Position numbers and translations under genes: made by a program. Positions 31,769 through 39,066 of a stretch of 41,912 nt of DNA are shown here, piece by piece. The stretch is taken from the NCBI GenBank assembly GCA_020073365.1, contig JAIQFL010000060.1:1-41912 (forward strand), in the 5' to 3' direction. The stretch is from Terriglobia bacterium. Its GTDB lineage: Bacteria; Acidobacteriota; Terriglobia; Bryobacterales; Bryobacteraceae. Under the pieces are notes generated by a model. It saw nothing but the letters and a program-made list of their open reading frames with translations, did not search any database and was not told where the DNA came from. Each line of letters opens with the position of its first letter. Within the stretch, counting starts at the first letter, position 1.

Positions 31769-32480
31769 GCGAAGACTCCTCCGCCGGGCGGCTGCGAACC
31801 AGGCGGATCACATCCACATCGGAAAGAACAATGATTCCGTCCTCGATCATCGACTCGATCTCGTTTATTGCCTTACCCAGCTTCTCATCCGTGTCCACAA
31901 CCGAAATCATGACCGGCAGATCGTGCGAGAACGGAAGCCGCCCGCTCTTGTGCGTGTGACCCTTCACGCCGTATCCGAGAATGCCCCGGTACACGGTCGC
32001 GCCCGCAATGTCCATCAGGCGCAAACGCTTGACGATGGCCTCATAAAGGGGTTCACCCTGCCACTTGTCCGACTCGCCCATATAGATGCGCATCAACCGG
32101 GCCGTGCCTCTCATTTCCGTATGAGGCCCTTTCGGCGGCGATGGGCGTTCCTTGCTGGCAACTTTGACCACATTCGTATCCTGGACCTCGATAACGCCAT
32201 CGGTGACCATGTCGTAGAGGGTGGGCATGAGCTCATCGACTTTCTCAGCGGATTCTATGAACTCGATGCGAATCGGCAGGTGCTCCGTAAGGACCTCGAT
32301 TTTGGTTGTGTGCATCACCTTGTGGGCGCCGAAACCGGCCATGGCGCGCGTGGCGGTAGCACCGGACACCCCTTTGTGAAGCAGGAACGTCAGAATGGCC
32401 TCGCACAGCGAACCAAAGTGGTGCTGCGTGTCCTCGTTGATGAAAATCGTGACCTTCTTTGCCGTGCCCTTCTGGAGCAT
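31755..32480 (-). CDS. tandem DUF190 (double PII-like) protein
   Basis: A 241-residue fusion of two DUF190 domains. The first is divergent (KKVTIFINEDTQHHFGSLCE, GATATRAMAGFGAHKVMHTT). The second is canonical (RLMRIYMGESDKWQGEPLYE, GATVYRGILGYGVKGHTHKS, MISVVDTDEKLGKAINEIES). They are joined by a charged linker at about residues 108-124. A strong GGGAGGAG site precedes the ATG at 32480. With the following gene, three DUF190 domains are encoded, enough for a pseudo-trimer like PII. It lies 19 bases after fluC in the operon. Confidence 0.9.
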   Translation of the reverse strand: MLQKGTAKKVTIFINEDTQHHFGSLCEAILTFLLHKGVSGATATRAMAGFGAHKVMHTTKIEVLTEHLPIRIEFIESAEKVDELMPTLYDMVTDGVIEVQDTNVVKVASKERPSPPKGPHTEMRGTARLMRIYMGESDKWQGEPLYEAIVKRLRLMDIAGATVYRGILGYGVKGHTHKSGRLPFSHDLPVMISVVDTDEKLGKAINEIESMIEDGIIVLSDVDVIRLVRSRPAEESSHANG

Positions 32481-32499
32481 ACCGACTCCTCCCGCACCG

Positions 32500-32871
32500 T
32501 CAGCGCCGGGCCAACATCGCCCCGAGCCAGACCGCTATGTACCCTAGCATAATGCTCGAAACGACGTTGAGCATCGCGGTCCACAGCCCGCCGTCCCGGA
32601 CCGCCGTGTAGGTTTCCCATTCAAGGGTCGAAAAGGTCGTGTATCCGCCTAGAAATCCGGCCACCAGCAGCAGCCGCCATCTCGGGTCGAGTTGGAATCG
32701 TTCGGTCAGCATGGTCATCAGGAAGCCGATCAGGAATGAGCCTGTTACGTTGATCACCAGCGTCCCCAGCGGGAATCTCCCGCCGAATCGCGTCATGATG
32801 GCCGATGCCGCTACGTACCGCGCCAAGGCTCCCGTGCCGCCTCCCATCACCACCAACAGGTACCGGATCAA
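32500..32871 (-). CDS. crcB: fluoride channel FluC/CrcB
   Basis: A 123-residue dual-topology fluoride channel with four hydrophobic helices. Diagnostic motifs are GGGTGALARYVA, GTLVINVTGSFLIGFLM (channel Asn and Gly) and GFLGGYTTFSTLEWE with the Phe/Thr fluoride track and central Na+ site. It exports fluoride that enters as HF. The start is TTG at 32869-32871, overlapping the dynamin stop (TTGA) with GGAG nine bases upstream. So it is translationally coupled to the dynamin-like gene and under the same fluoride riboswitch. Confidence 0.96.
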   Translation of the reverse strand: MIRYLLVVMGGGTGALARYVAASAIMTRFGGRFPLGTLVINVTGSFLIGFLMTMLTERFQLDPRWRLLLVAGFLGGYTTFSTLEWETYTAVRDGGLWTAMLNVVSSIMLGYIAVWLGAMLARR

Positions 32872-34610
32872 CGCCGGGTCTCCGCAGTCAGGGATTCCCG
32901 CGCCTTCTCCAGCCGTGCCAGGTTCGCACGGAGTTGCAGAGCCCGTTCGTTGCTGCCGCTCCCTACAAGCCGTTCGAACGTGCCCATCAATTCATCCAGG
33001 CGTCGGAGGGCTTCCTTCTCGACACCCCACAGCGCGCCATTGATGCTCTCTTCCCACTGACCGCTGAGCCGGCTGAGGTTCTGATAAACCAAATAGGAGA
33101 TGGTGCGCGCAAAATGGCGGTGAACGGCGGCTTTGATCAGCCACACCGGCAGGACGGGTGACAGCAGTTCCCAGTTCCGGTCGAACACTCGTCCGACTCG
33201 GATATCGGGTGTGCCGGGCTCCACGACATTGATTTCGGTCTCCGTCGTGCGCAGCGGCACGTCGAACGCCCGCATGGTGCGCTCCGACAAGCGATCCCGA
33301 AATTGTTGCAGCGCGCGGAATGCCTGCTTCTGTACTTGGTGCAATGGCTCGAGGAACGAACTGCGTTCCCGGATCGAAAGCACCGTAAGCTCGTCGCGCA
33401 AGGCGCCCGCGAGCCAGTCTTCGAACGAGGAGAGCATCGTGGCAAGGCTCTTGGTCCATTTCGGAAAGTCGCCTTCGAAGGCTTCGAGCAGCGCGCGCTC
33501 CAGATCGGCTTGGTGCGTCTCGAGGCGATTGCCGACCGTGGACCGCGTTGCGGCCGCGGCATGTTGCACGACCAGCCGGACTGCCGACTTCACTTCGTCG
33601 ACGACTTCCTTCTCGCCGATGACCTGCTGCTTCAGCGTCTGGCGCTCCGACTGGATCATTTCAGCCGACTTGAGGCTCAGGGCCAGGTAGTCCCCGCATT
33701 CCCGCAGAAGAGTGTTCATCTTCCGGGAGAGGATGGATTCGCGCTCTTCGGCGAAGCGTTCCAATGTTCCCGTGACAAGCTCGGCTTCGAGCGACTGACG
33801 GAACCGCTCAAAGCCAGGCTTCGTGGAATAAGGGAAGACCTGGGGCGTTCCGGGAAAGTTCCTGGCAAGCTGGGCGCGAACGAACTCGACGACTTCCTCA
33901 AGCTCCTGCTCGGTCACGAGGTCGGCTTTGGTGAGCAGTACGCCGACCCTTGGTGTGTACTGGTAAAGGCTCTTCAGCAGGTCGATGTCACGTTGCGAAA
34001 GGGGCGGGTCGACGCTGACCGCCACCAGCGCGAGTCCCACATGCGGAAGCCAGTCCAAGGATGTTTGCGTGTTGTGAGAAAGCGCGCTCTCCAGGCCGGG
34101 CGTATCGACAAACTTCAGGCCGCGAAATCGCCGCAATTCCGGCAGTTCCACGGTAACTACGGCGACTTGCCTGGTGTTCTCGGGATTTTCCCTCTCGGAG
34201 ATATAGCCGCCGATCTGGTCGAGGGGAACCTCCGGATCGCGGCCATCCCGGTGATGAACCCGTGCCTCTTCGCGGACACCGTATCGGATTTCCGTGACTA
34301 CGGCTGTAACCGGCACGACACCGACTGGAAGGATGTTGCGTCCGATGAAGTGGTTCAGGAAACTACTCTTGCCGGCCTTGAATCGTCCCAACACGGCGAC
34401 GCTGATTTCGTCTTGCCCCACCGATGCTCGGGTGCTCGCGAGAAGGCCGGAAAGCGCGGAAATCTCGTACCGCGCCGCCACATCCTGTACCAAGTCCAGG
34501 ATTGGCTGCAAGGGAGACTTTGCAGGCGACTGTGGGGATAGCTGGCTGGAACCGGGAGGATGCGCCCTACCGCTCGTTTCGGATTCGATGTCTTGCGTCT
34601 TCAGAAGCAT
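32868..34610 (-). CDS. bacterial dynamin-like GTPase (first, fluoride operon)
   Basis: A 580-residue large GTPase of the bacterial dynamin type. G1 is GRFKAGKSS (residues 75-83), G2 lies in VVPVTAVVTEI, G3 is FVDTPGLE (DTPG 169-172), and G4 is LLTKADLV (TKAD 227-230). The remaining ~330 residues are mostly helical and coiled-coil prone, as in BDLP stalks, with a short hydrophobic patch WELLSPVLPVWLIK near residue 493 that could be the membrane paddle. Dynamins bind and remodel membranes on GTP hydrolysis. The gene leads the operon that contains fluC and is preceded by a fluoride riboswitch, so it should be induced by fluoride. Confidence 0.92.
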   Translation of the reverse strand: MLLKTQDIESETSGRAHPPGSSQLSPQSPAKSPLQPILDLVQDVAARYEISALSGLLASTRASVGQDEISVAVLGRFKAGKSSFLNHFIGRNILPVGVVPVTAVVTEIRYGVREEARVHHRDGRDPEVPLDQIGGYISERENPENTRQVAVVTVELPELRRFRGLKFVDTPGLESALSHNTQTSLDWLPHVGLALVAVSVDPPLSQRDIDLLKSLYQYTPRVGVLLTKADLVTEQELEEVVEFVRAQLARNFPGTPQVFPYSTKPGFERFRQSLEAELVTGTLERFAEERESILSRKMNTLLRECGDYLALSLKSAEMIQSERQTLKQQVIGEKEVVDEVKSAVRLVVQHAAAATRSTVGNRLETHQADLERALLEAFEGDFPKWTKSLATMLSSFEDWLAGALRDELTVLSIRERSSFLEPLHQVQKQAFRALQQFRDRLSERTMRAFDVPLRTTETEINVVEPGTPDIRVGRVFDRNWELLSPVLPVWLIKAAVHRHFARTISYLVYQNLSRLSGQWEESINGALWGVEKEALRRLDELMGTFERLVGSGSNERALQLRANLARLEKARESLTAETRR

Positions 34611-34630
34611 AGCTCCTCACGAGTAGGAGC
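34611..34630 (-). promoter_or_regulatory. SD-sequestering hairpin of the first riboswitch
   Basis: On the minus strand GCTCCT (34625-34630) can pair perfectly with AGGAGC (34612-34617), which includes the Shine-Dalgarno region two to four bases before the ATG. The same GGCTCC strand is the 3' side of the aptamer pseudoknot (partner at 34668-34673). The two pairings exclude each other, which gives a simple translational ON switch for fluoride. Confidence 0.7.
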
Positions 34631-34680
34631 CATCATTCCCGAGACGGACTCGAGACGGTTGATGGCGGGCTCCATCACCG
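34622..34680 (-). promoter_or_regulatory. fluoride riboswitch (crcB motif) of the dynamin-fluC operon
   Basis: On the minus strand the 5' stem GGTG (34676-34679) pairs with CGCC (34664-34667) and closes an eight-base loop ATGGAGCC, the same loop size as in the Thermotoga petrophila aptamer. After ATCAACCG comes a hairpin CTCGAG/CTCGGG. Then follows TGATGGCTCCTAC, whose GGCTCC pairs with GGAGCC of the loop. This is the conserved crcB-motif layout, with the invariant AACCG and TGATG elements. A perfect -10 TATAAT lies just upstream (34696-34701). Confidence 0.92.
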
Positions 34681-34695
34681 ACGGTCTAAAACCGA

Positions 34696-34701
34696 ATTAT
34701 A
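34696..34701 (-). promoter_or_regulatory. -10 element of the fluoride operon
   Basis: TATAAT on the minus strand, about 17 bases upstream of the riboswitch 5' stem. No good -35 is present at normal spacing (TTGAAA is only six bases away). Transcription would begin near 34689, leaving a short leader before the aptamer. Confidence 0.6.
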
Positions 34702-34854
34702 GCGTCATTTCAAGGCGCTGGGCTACCGCACGAGACGAGGAATCGCGCGTGCGACACTGACGGGCGGTTGTGCGGGACGATGGGCGGAAGGACCAGCACG
34801 GCCGCAAGGGGTACACTGAATTGGGGTTTTGGAAGTCCGAAAAGGAAACTGCCG

Positions 34855-35484
34855 ATGGCAGGAACCATGAGACTCTGGGCGTACATGTTCACTCTTGCGG
34901 CGACAGCATTGGGGCAAGTGCCCCATCAGCATCATCCGCCGTCGTCCGATGAATACGCCAAGGTATTGGAGGACCCCTCTCGAGACGAGTGGCAGAAGCC
35001 GCACGAGGTCGTGATGGCGCTGGGACTCAAATCGACGGATGCCATCGCCGATATCGGCGCCGGGACGGGCTATTTCGCGCGCCGTTTCACCCACCACGCC
35101 GGCAAGGTCTATGCGGTCGATATCGACCAAAAGTTGCTGGCTATCGCCGAAAAGGACGCCCCGGCGAACCTCAAGACGGTGCTGTCCGCGCCCGACGACC
35201 CGCGCCTCCCGGAGGGCTCAGTCGATATCATCTTCTTCTGCGATGTGCTGCACCATATCGAGAATCGCGCCGCGTACTATCCAAAGCTCGCCAAGGCGTT
35301 GAAGCCGGGCGGCCGCATTGTGGTGATAGAGTTCTACAAGAAGGACCTGCCCATCGGACCGCCACCGTCCATGAAACTCTCAGACGAAGAGGTCATCGCG
35401 GAGCTTCGGAACGCGGGCTTTACCCTCGCCAAGCGGCTCGACATTCTGCCCTATCAGTACTACCTGTTCTTCGATAAGCATTGA
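34855..35484 (+). CDS. class I SAM-dependent methyltransferase with signal peptide
   Basis: A 209-residue protein. The ATG at 34855 is set by AAAGGA nine bases upstream. The N-terminus MAGTMRLWAYMFTLAATALG reads as a signal peptide, followed by a His-rich stretch (HQHHPPSSDEYAKVLEDPSR). The SAM fold contains IADIGAGTGYFARRF, VDIIFFCDVLHHIENR and ALKPGGRIVVIEFYKKDLP. I know similar exported methyltransferase-like proteins from acidobacteria and Bacteroidota, but their substrate is unknown, and SAM is not expected in the periplasm. It lies divergent from the fluoride operon by about 240 bp. Confidence 0.87.
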   Translation: MAGTMRLWAYMFTLAATALGQVPHQHHPPSSDEYAKVLEDPSRDEWQKPHEVVMALGLKSTDAIADIGAGTGYFARRFTHHAGKVYAVDIDQKLLAIAEKDAPANLKTVLSAPDDPRLPEGSVDIIFFCDVLHHIENRAAYYPKLAKALKPGGRIVVIEFYKKDLPIGPPPSMKLSDEEVIAELRNAGFTLAKRLDILPYQYYLFFDKH

Positions 35485-35669
35485 CCCGCTGGCTGCTCGT
35501 CCTTTCAAGGTGTCTGGCTATCGTTCTGCATGGGGATGGCGCGCGCGGCTTGGAGGAAAAATGGCATGGCGCTGAGACTCCGCAGCGACGGAAAAGGCGA
35601 TCACTGCGGTAATCGAAGTGTCATGAAGGCAGCCGATCTGGGCACTCGGATATACTCGGCTGTCGGCAA

Positions 35670-36857
35670 ATGAGGACGACTACTCATGTTCGCTGGTTGA
35701 CCCGAAATGTTGTTGCAATCGGGCTCCTCAGTCTCTTCTCGGATATGGGCCACGAGTTGACCACAGCCGTGCTCCCTCTTTTTCTAGCCACGTTTGGTGG
35801 CGGCGCGGCGGCGCTCGGCGTCATCGAGGGGGTTTCCGACGCCGCTTCCAGCCTACTGAAACTTTGGATGTCCTACTACTCGGATCGCGTTGGGAAGCGC
35901 AAACCGATTCTGGTGGTGGGCTATCTGGTCACAGCCATGATGGGCGCCTTCGCGTTCGTCACCGCGTGGTGGCAGTTGCTGGTGATCAGAGCGATTGCCT
36001 GGATCGGACGGGGAGCGCGCGGACCTGTACGCGACGCACTCTTGTCAGAAAGTGTGCCGCCCGAGGCTCACGGCCGGGCTTTCGGATTTGAGGGTGCAAT
36101 GGACACCCTCGGCGCGATTCTGGGACCTGCGATCGCGCTGTCGCTCGTCGGAGTCATTGCCCTTCGGCATATTTTCCTGATTGCATTCATCCCCGGCGCG
36201 ATCACGGTCTTCATCGCTTGGTTTGTAGTCCAGGACACCCCGAGGCAGCCGCAGGAACATCTACGCCTGTTAGCGTCGCTGCGGGATTTGCCCCTCATGT
36301 TCTGGCGTTTGGTAGGAGCCGTTGGAGTATTCGGCCTGGGCAATTTCGCCCACACCCTGTTGATTTTGCGTGCCGTGTCTCTGCTCACGCCTCACTATGG
36401 GTCGGTCGTCGCGGGCCGTTACGGGATTGCCCTCTATATTCTTCACAACGTTGTGTACGCAGCGGTCTCGTATCCAGCGGGGGCGCTTGGGGACCGCGTG
36501 AACAAGAAGACTCTGCTCGCAGCGGGCTACGCTATCTTTGGCGTTATGTGTCTGCTGTTTCTCACAAACCCGACGAGCATTCCTATGCTCGCATTGCTGT
36601 TTATCCTTGCTGGCGTGTATGTCGGAATTGTGGATGCCATGGAGCGTGCGCTTGCAGCCGACCTGTTGCCGGTGGCGCAACGTGGTGTGGGATACGGAGC
36701 GCTGGCGACAGCCAACTCGTTCGGAGATCTTCTGTCGAGCATCATCGTGGGAGAGTTGTGGGCACACGTATCAATCGCCGCCGGGTTTGGATACGCCGCC
36801 GTGCTCACCCTAGCCGGGTCGGCCTTCTTGCTGCTTGTGCCAGGCCGCTCGACGTAA
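35670..36857 (+). CDS. MFS transporter
   Basis: A 395-residue major facilitator with about 11-12 helices. Early segments are GLLSLFSDMGHELTTAVLPL and SLLKLWMSYYSDRVGKRKPI, which carries the loop 2-3 MFS signature (DRxGKR). Also present are RAIAWIGRGARGPVRDALL with the GRGARGP motif of this subfamily and a second-half counterpart, YPAGALGDRVNKKTLL. The subgroup is often annotated as a multidrug or sugar-phosphate-like exporter; the substrate cannot be read. TATACT (35651-35656) lies 13 bases before the ATG, so the transcript is probably leaderless. A decayed partial copy lies at 38697. Confidence 0.9.
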   Translation: MRTTTHVRWLTRNVVAIGLLSLFSDMGHELTTAVLPLFLATFGGGAAALGVIEGVSDAASSLLKLWMSYYSDRVGKRKPILVVGYLVTAMMGAFAFVTAWWQLLVIRAIAWIGRGARGPVRDALLSESVPPEAHGRAFGFEGAMDTLGAILGPAIALSLVGVIALRHIFLIAFIPGAITVFIAWFVVQDTPRQPQEHLRLLASLRDLPLMFWRLVGAVGVFGLGNFAHTLLILRAVSLLTPHYGSVVAGRYGIALYILHNVVYAAVSYPAGALGDRVNKKTLLAAGYAIFGVMCLLFLTNPTSIPMLALLFILAGVYVGIVDAMERALAADLLPVAQRGVGYGALATANSFGDLLSSIIVGELWAHVSIAAGFGYAAVLTLAGSAFLLLVPGRST

Positions 36858-36974
36858 CGCAGACAGAGAAGATCCCCGGCATGAACACTCGCGATCCGGT
36901 GTAGGCGAGTCTCGTCACCAATGCCTCGGCATCCGATACGTTAGATCGTCCGCAAAGAAACTGCCGTAACGTGC

Positions 36975-37095
36975 TTACGGCTTTCGAACAACGATGAGCC
37001 ACCATGGCCGCTCGTCGGGAAGGTCGATGAATCGGTCTTCCCTCTCGATTAACTGGAAGCCACTCTGACGTAGCTCATTCTCGACTATAATAACA
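36975..37095 (-). pseudogene. C-terminal remnant of a methyltransferase
   Basis: On the minus strand the last ~40 codons read VENELRQSGFQLIEREDRFI then DLPDERPWWLIVVRKP, which matches the C-terminal end of SAM-dependent methyltransferases (GF-L-E-xD...WWL-VFRKP). The upstream open frame to 37298 has no SAM-binding motif. Only the tail of a lost gene seems to remain between the MFS and antiporter genes. The rest of the 36858-37227 interval shows nothing else. Confidence 0.55.
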
Positions 37096-37227
37096 ACGCC
37101 AGCGTGCCGTTGCCGATCAGGTTGTCGTGTCTGGCGACCAATAATAGAAAAATCACTCGCCACCAGCTCGTCCTCGCTCGGTTGGTTGCCCGATTCCTCA
37201 GCCGACAGCGTACTCGTGTCAGCCTCC

Positions 37228-38457
37228 TTAGTGCATCCCTTGAGGTGTTGCTCGGACTTCTTTATTGTGCGGTACAGGAGGGAGTTCTCCAATCGCACGC
37301 AGTAACGTTGGCATCGTCAGGCCTTGGACAAAAACAGAGAAAGCGACTACGCCGAAGCTCACGGCGATGATTTCGGCACGCTCCGGCAATTCGACCGGCA
37401 GGCCGAGAGCCAAGGCCAGGGCGAGGGCTCCGCGAAGTCCACCCCAAAGAAGAACATGCTGATGCCGCGCCGTTACGCGTAGGCCTGATCGGGTGAAAAG
37501 CAGGCAAATTGGGTACACGGCAATGGCGCGACCCAGGAGAACGACGACCACAGCCAGAACGGTCGGCAACCAGAAGGCTCGGAAATTCTGAGTGGCCTCA
37601 TACATGCCGATCAATAGGAATACAAGTGAGTTAGCCACGAAGGCGGCATATTCCCAAAAAGCCTGGACTGCCGCCCGGCCATGACCGGAAAGGAATCCAA
37701 TTAGGCCCCTATTGCCGATGATCAACCCCGCCGCAATGGTCGCGAGCACTCCCGAGAAATGAAGTTGCTCAGCCAGCAGGAATGATCCGTAGGCGGCAAC
37801 CGTTGTGAAGGTGAGCTCAACCAGATGGTCTTCGGTACGACCTGTCAGAAAAACGGCAACGCCCCCAACTACCGCTCCGCACAAAAGGGACCCGCCCACG
37901 GTCACCACCAGGCTCATGGCCAGACCAGTGGCCGAGAGGGCATGTCCTGCGGTGAACAGTACCGCAATGCCGAAGGCGACTGCTGCTGTGCCATCGTTAA
38001 ACAGACTTTCCGCCTCGATCAGCAAAGTTAAACGTCCGTGAACACCGGCTCCACGGAAGGTTGCGATCACCGAGACGGGGTCCGTGGCCGCGATCAGAGA
38101 ACCGAAAACCAGAGCACTGGACCATTGCCAATGGGCCAAGAAATGCATTCCCATCGCGGTAACGGCCGCAGATATCACCACGCCGGCGCTTGCCAGGGTT
38201 AGAATCACTGGGAGTTCCCGACGCAGAAGGTTCCAGCGAAGGTAGATTGCAGCCTCGAAGATCAGCGGTGGTAAGAGCGCGTCGAAAATGAGCTCTTTGG
38301 TGAAACTGATCTTCGGACCGAACGGCAACCGTGTCAGGACGATTCCGGCCGCGACCAAGCCGACGGTGTAGGGGAGCCTCAGCCGACGGGTCAGCATGGC
38401 GACCACGGCGGCGACGAGTAGCAGCAGGAGCGCGCTCTTTCCGAAGCTTAGTTCCAT
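37228..38457 (-). CDS. CPA1-family Na+/H+ antiporter (NhaP type)
   Basis: A 409-residue antiporter starting MELSFGKSALLLLLVAAVVA with about twelve helices. CPA1 hallmarks are GSLIAATDPVSVIATFR (ion-binding Asp), IEAESLFNDGTAAVAFGIAV (ND motif) and HVLLWGGLRGALALALAL. It has no long C-terminal cytoplasmic domain. Na+/H+ antiporters are known to occur under fluoride riboswitches in some bacteria, and here the gene sits between two riboswitch-controlled units. I do not see a convincing aptamer directly upstream of it. It is opposite in direction to the MFS gene and to its partial copy. Confidence 0.92.
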   Translation of the reverse strand: MELSFGKSALLLLLVAAVVAMLTRRLRLPYTVGLVAAGIVLTRLPFGPKISFTKELIFDALLPPLIFEAAIYLRWNLLRRELPVILTLASAGVVISAAVTAMGMHFLAHWQWSSALVFGSLIAATDPVSVIATFRGAGVHGRLTLLIEAESLFNDGTAAVAFGIAVLFTAGHALSATGLAMSLVVTVGGSLLCGAVVGGVAVFLTGRTEDHLVELTFTTVAAYGSFLLAEQLHFSGVLATIAAGLIIGNRGLIGFLSGHGRAAVQAFWEYAAFVANSLVFLLIGMYEATQNFRAFWLPTVLAVVVVLLGRAIAVYPICLLFTRSGLRVTARHQHVLLWGGLRGALALALALGLPVELPERAEIIAVSFGVVAFSVFVQGLTMPTLLRAIGELPPVPHNKEVRATPQGMH

Positions 38458-38696
38458 ACGGTCTCTTGGCCGACGAATACCCTGGTGAGAACGCCCCACG
38501 AAAAATCCGATGCCGCGCTGCTGGGGACAGTTCTAATTACACCACGTGCCGTCCTCAACCAAGGTTCACGGCATCACGATGCGGCGGCTACTTCATTATC
38601 GCCGGCCTTCTCCCCTCGCGCGATGCGCACCCGGCTTCGATACCCGTGGTTTACATGCTCAACACCGATTTCGGCATCGATCCGCAACCGGCTCCC

Positions 38697-38947
38697 GACC
38701 GCGTGACCAAGACTCTGCTCGCAACGGGCCAAGCTATGCTGTTTCTCACAAACCCGACAAGCATTCCTGTGCGCGCAGAGCCGTTCATCCTTGCTGGCCT
38801 CTATGTCGGAGTTGTGGGATCTCCGGTCGAGCATCATCGTAGGAGAGTTGTGGTCACCCGTATCGGTCGCCGCCGGACCAAATACGCCGCCGTGCTCACC
38901 CTAGCCGGGTCGGCCTTCTTGCTGCTTGTGCCAACACGCTCGACGCA
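38697..38947 (+). pseudogene. decayed partial copy of the MFS transporter gene
   Basis: Matches the 3' third of the MFS gene at 35670. 38697-38810 corresponds to 36492-36632 with several short deletions, and 38818-38947 to about 36728-36858 after loss of ~90 bp. 52 bases are completely identical (38882-38933 against 36791-36842). The frames are scrambled. The copy ends ten bases before the -35 of the second riboswitch promoter, and the antiporter gene lies between original and copy. 38500-38696 shows only weak further resemblance. Confidence 0.85.
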
Positions 38948-38956
38948 CGACCCGCG

Positions 38957-38985
38957 TTGACCGATTGCCGGTCTTCGGCCATAAT
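38957..38985 (+). promoter_or_regulatory. promoter of the second fluoride riboswitch unit
   Basis: TTGACC (38957-38962) and CATAAT (38980-38985) at the ideal 17-base spacing. The predicted start of transcription (about 38991-38993) falls exactly at the first base of the riboswitch stem. This is among the best promoters in the window. Confidence 0.8.
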
Positions 38986-38990
38986 GAGTT

Positions 38991-39040
38991 TAGGCGTTGG
39001 AGTTCGCCACAACCGCCCCTCGGGGAAGATGACTCCTACA
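38991..39040 (+). promoter_or_regulatory. fluoride riboswitch (crcB motif) of the second dynamin gene
   Basis: Stem GGCG (38993-38996) with CGCC (39005-39008) closes the eight-base loop TTGGAGTT. Then ACAACCG, a short hairpin in CGCCCCTCGGGG, and GATGACTCCTAC follow, the last nearly identical to the motif consensus. GACTCC (39031-39036) pairs with GGAGTT of the loop to form the pseudoknot. The region starts at the predicted transcription start and ends 27 bases before the ATG. The expression platform is less clear than in the first riboswitch; AAAGAGGTC directly downstream may take part. Confidence 0.93.
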
Positions 39041-39066
39041 AAGAGGTCATCAGGGTTGTGAGCACG

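Noticed and set aside
33303..34541. A 412-codon plus-strand frame opposite the first dynamin gene
   Set aside because: The minus strand has all four GTPase motifs; the plus frame has none and no start signal.
35485..35669. Possible third fluoride riboswitch before the MFS gene (GGGGATGGCGCG and GGCGATCACTGCGG segments)
   Set aside because: Neither segment has the AACCG element, the TGATG-plus-pseudoknot strand, or a matching stem, and the -10 at 35651 would start transcription downstream of both.
38458..38620. Possible fluoride riboswitch before the antiporter gene (GATGCCGTGAACC on the minus strand)
   Set aside because: Stem and pseudoknot partners could not be paired, and the spacing differs from the two clear aptamers.
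38926..39066. Upstream ATG start for the second dynamin gene
   Set aside because: It would place the promoter and riboswitch inside the coding sequence; the ATG at 39067 lies properly after them.
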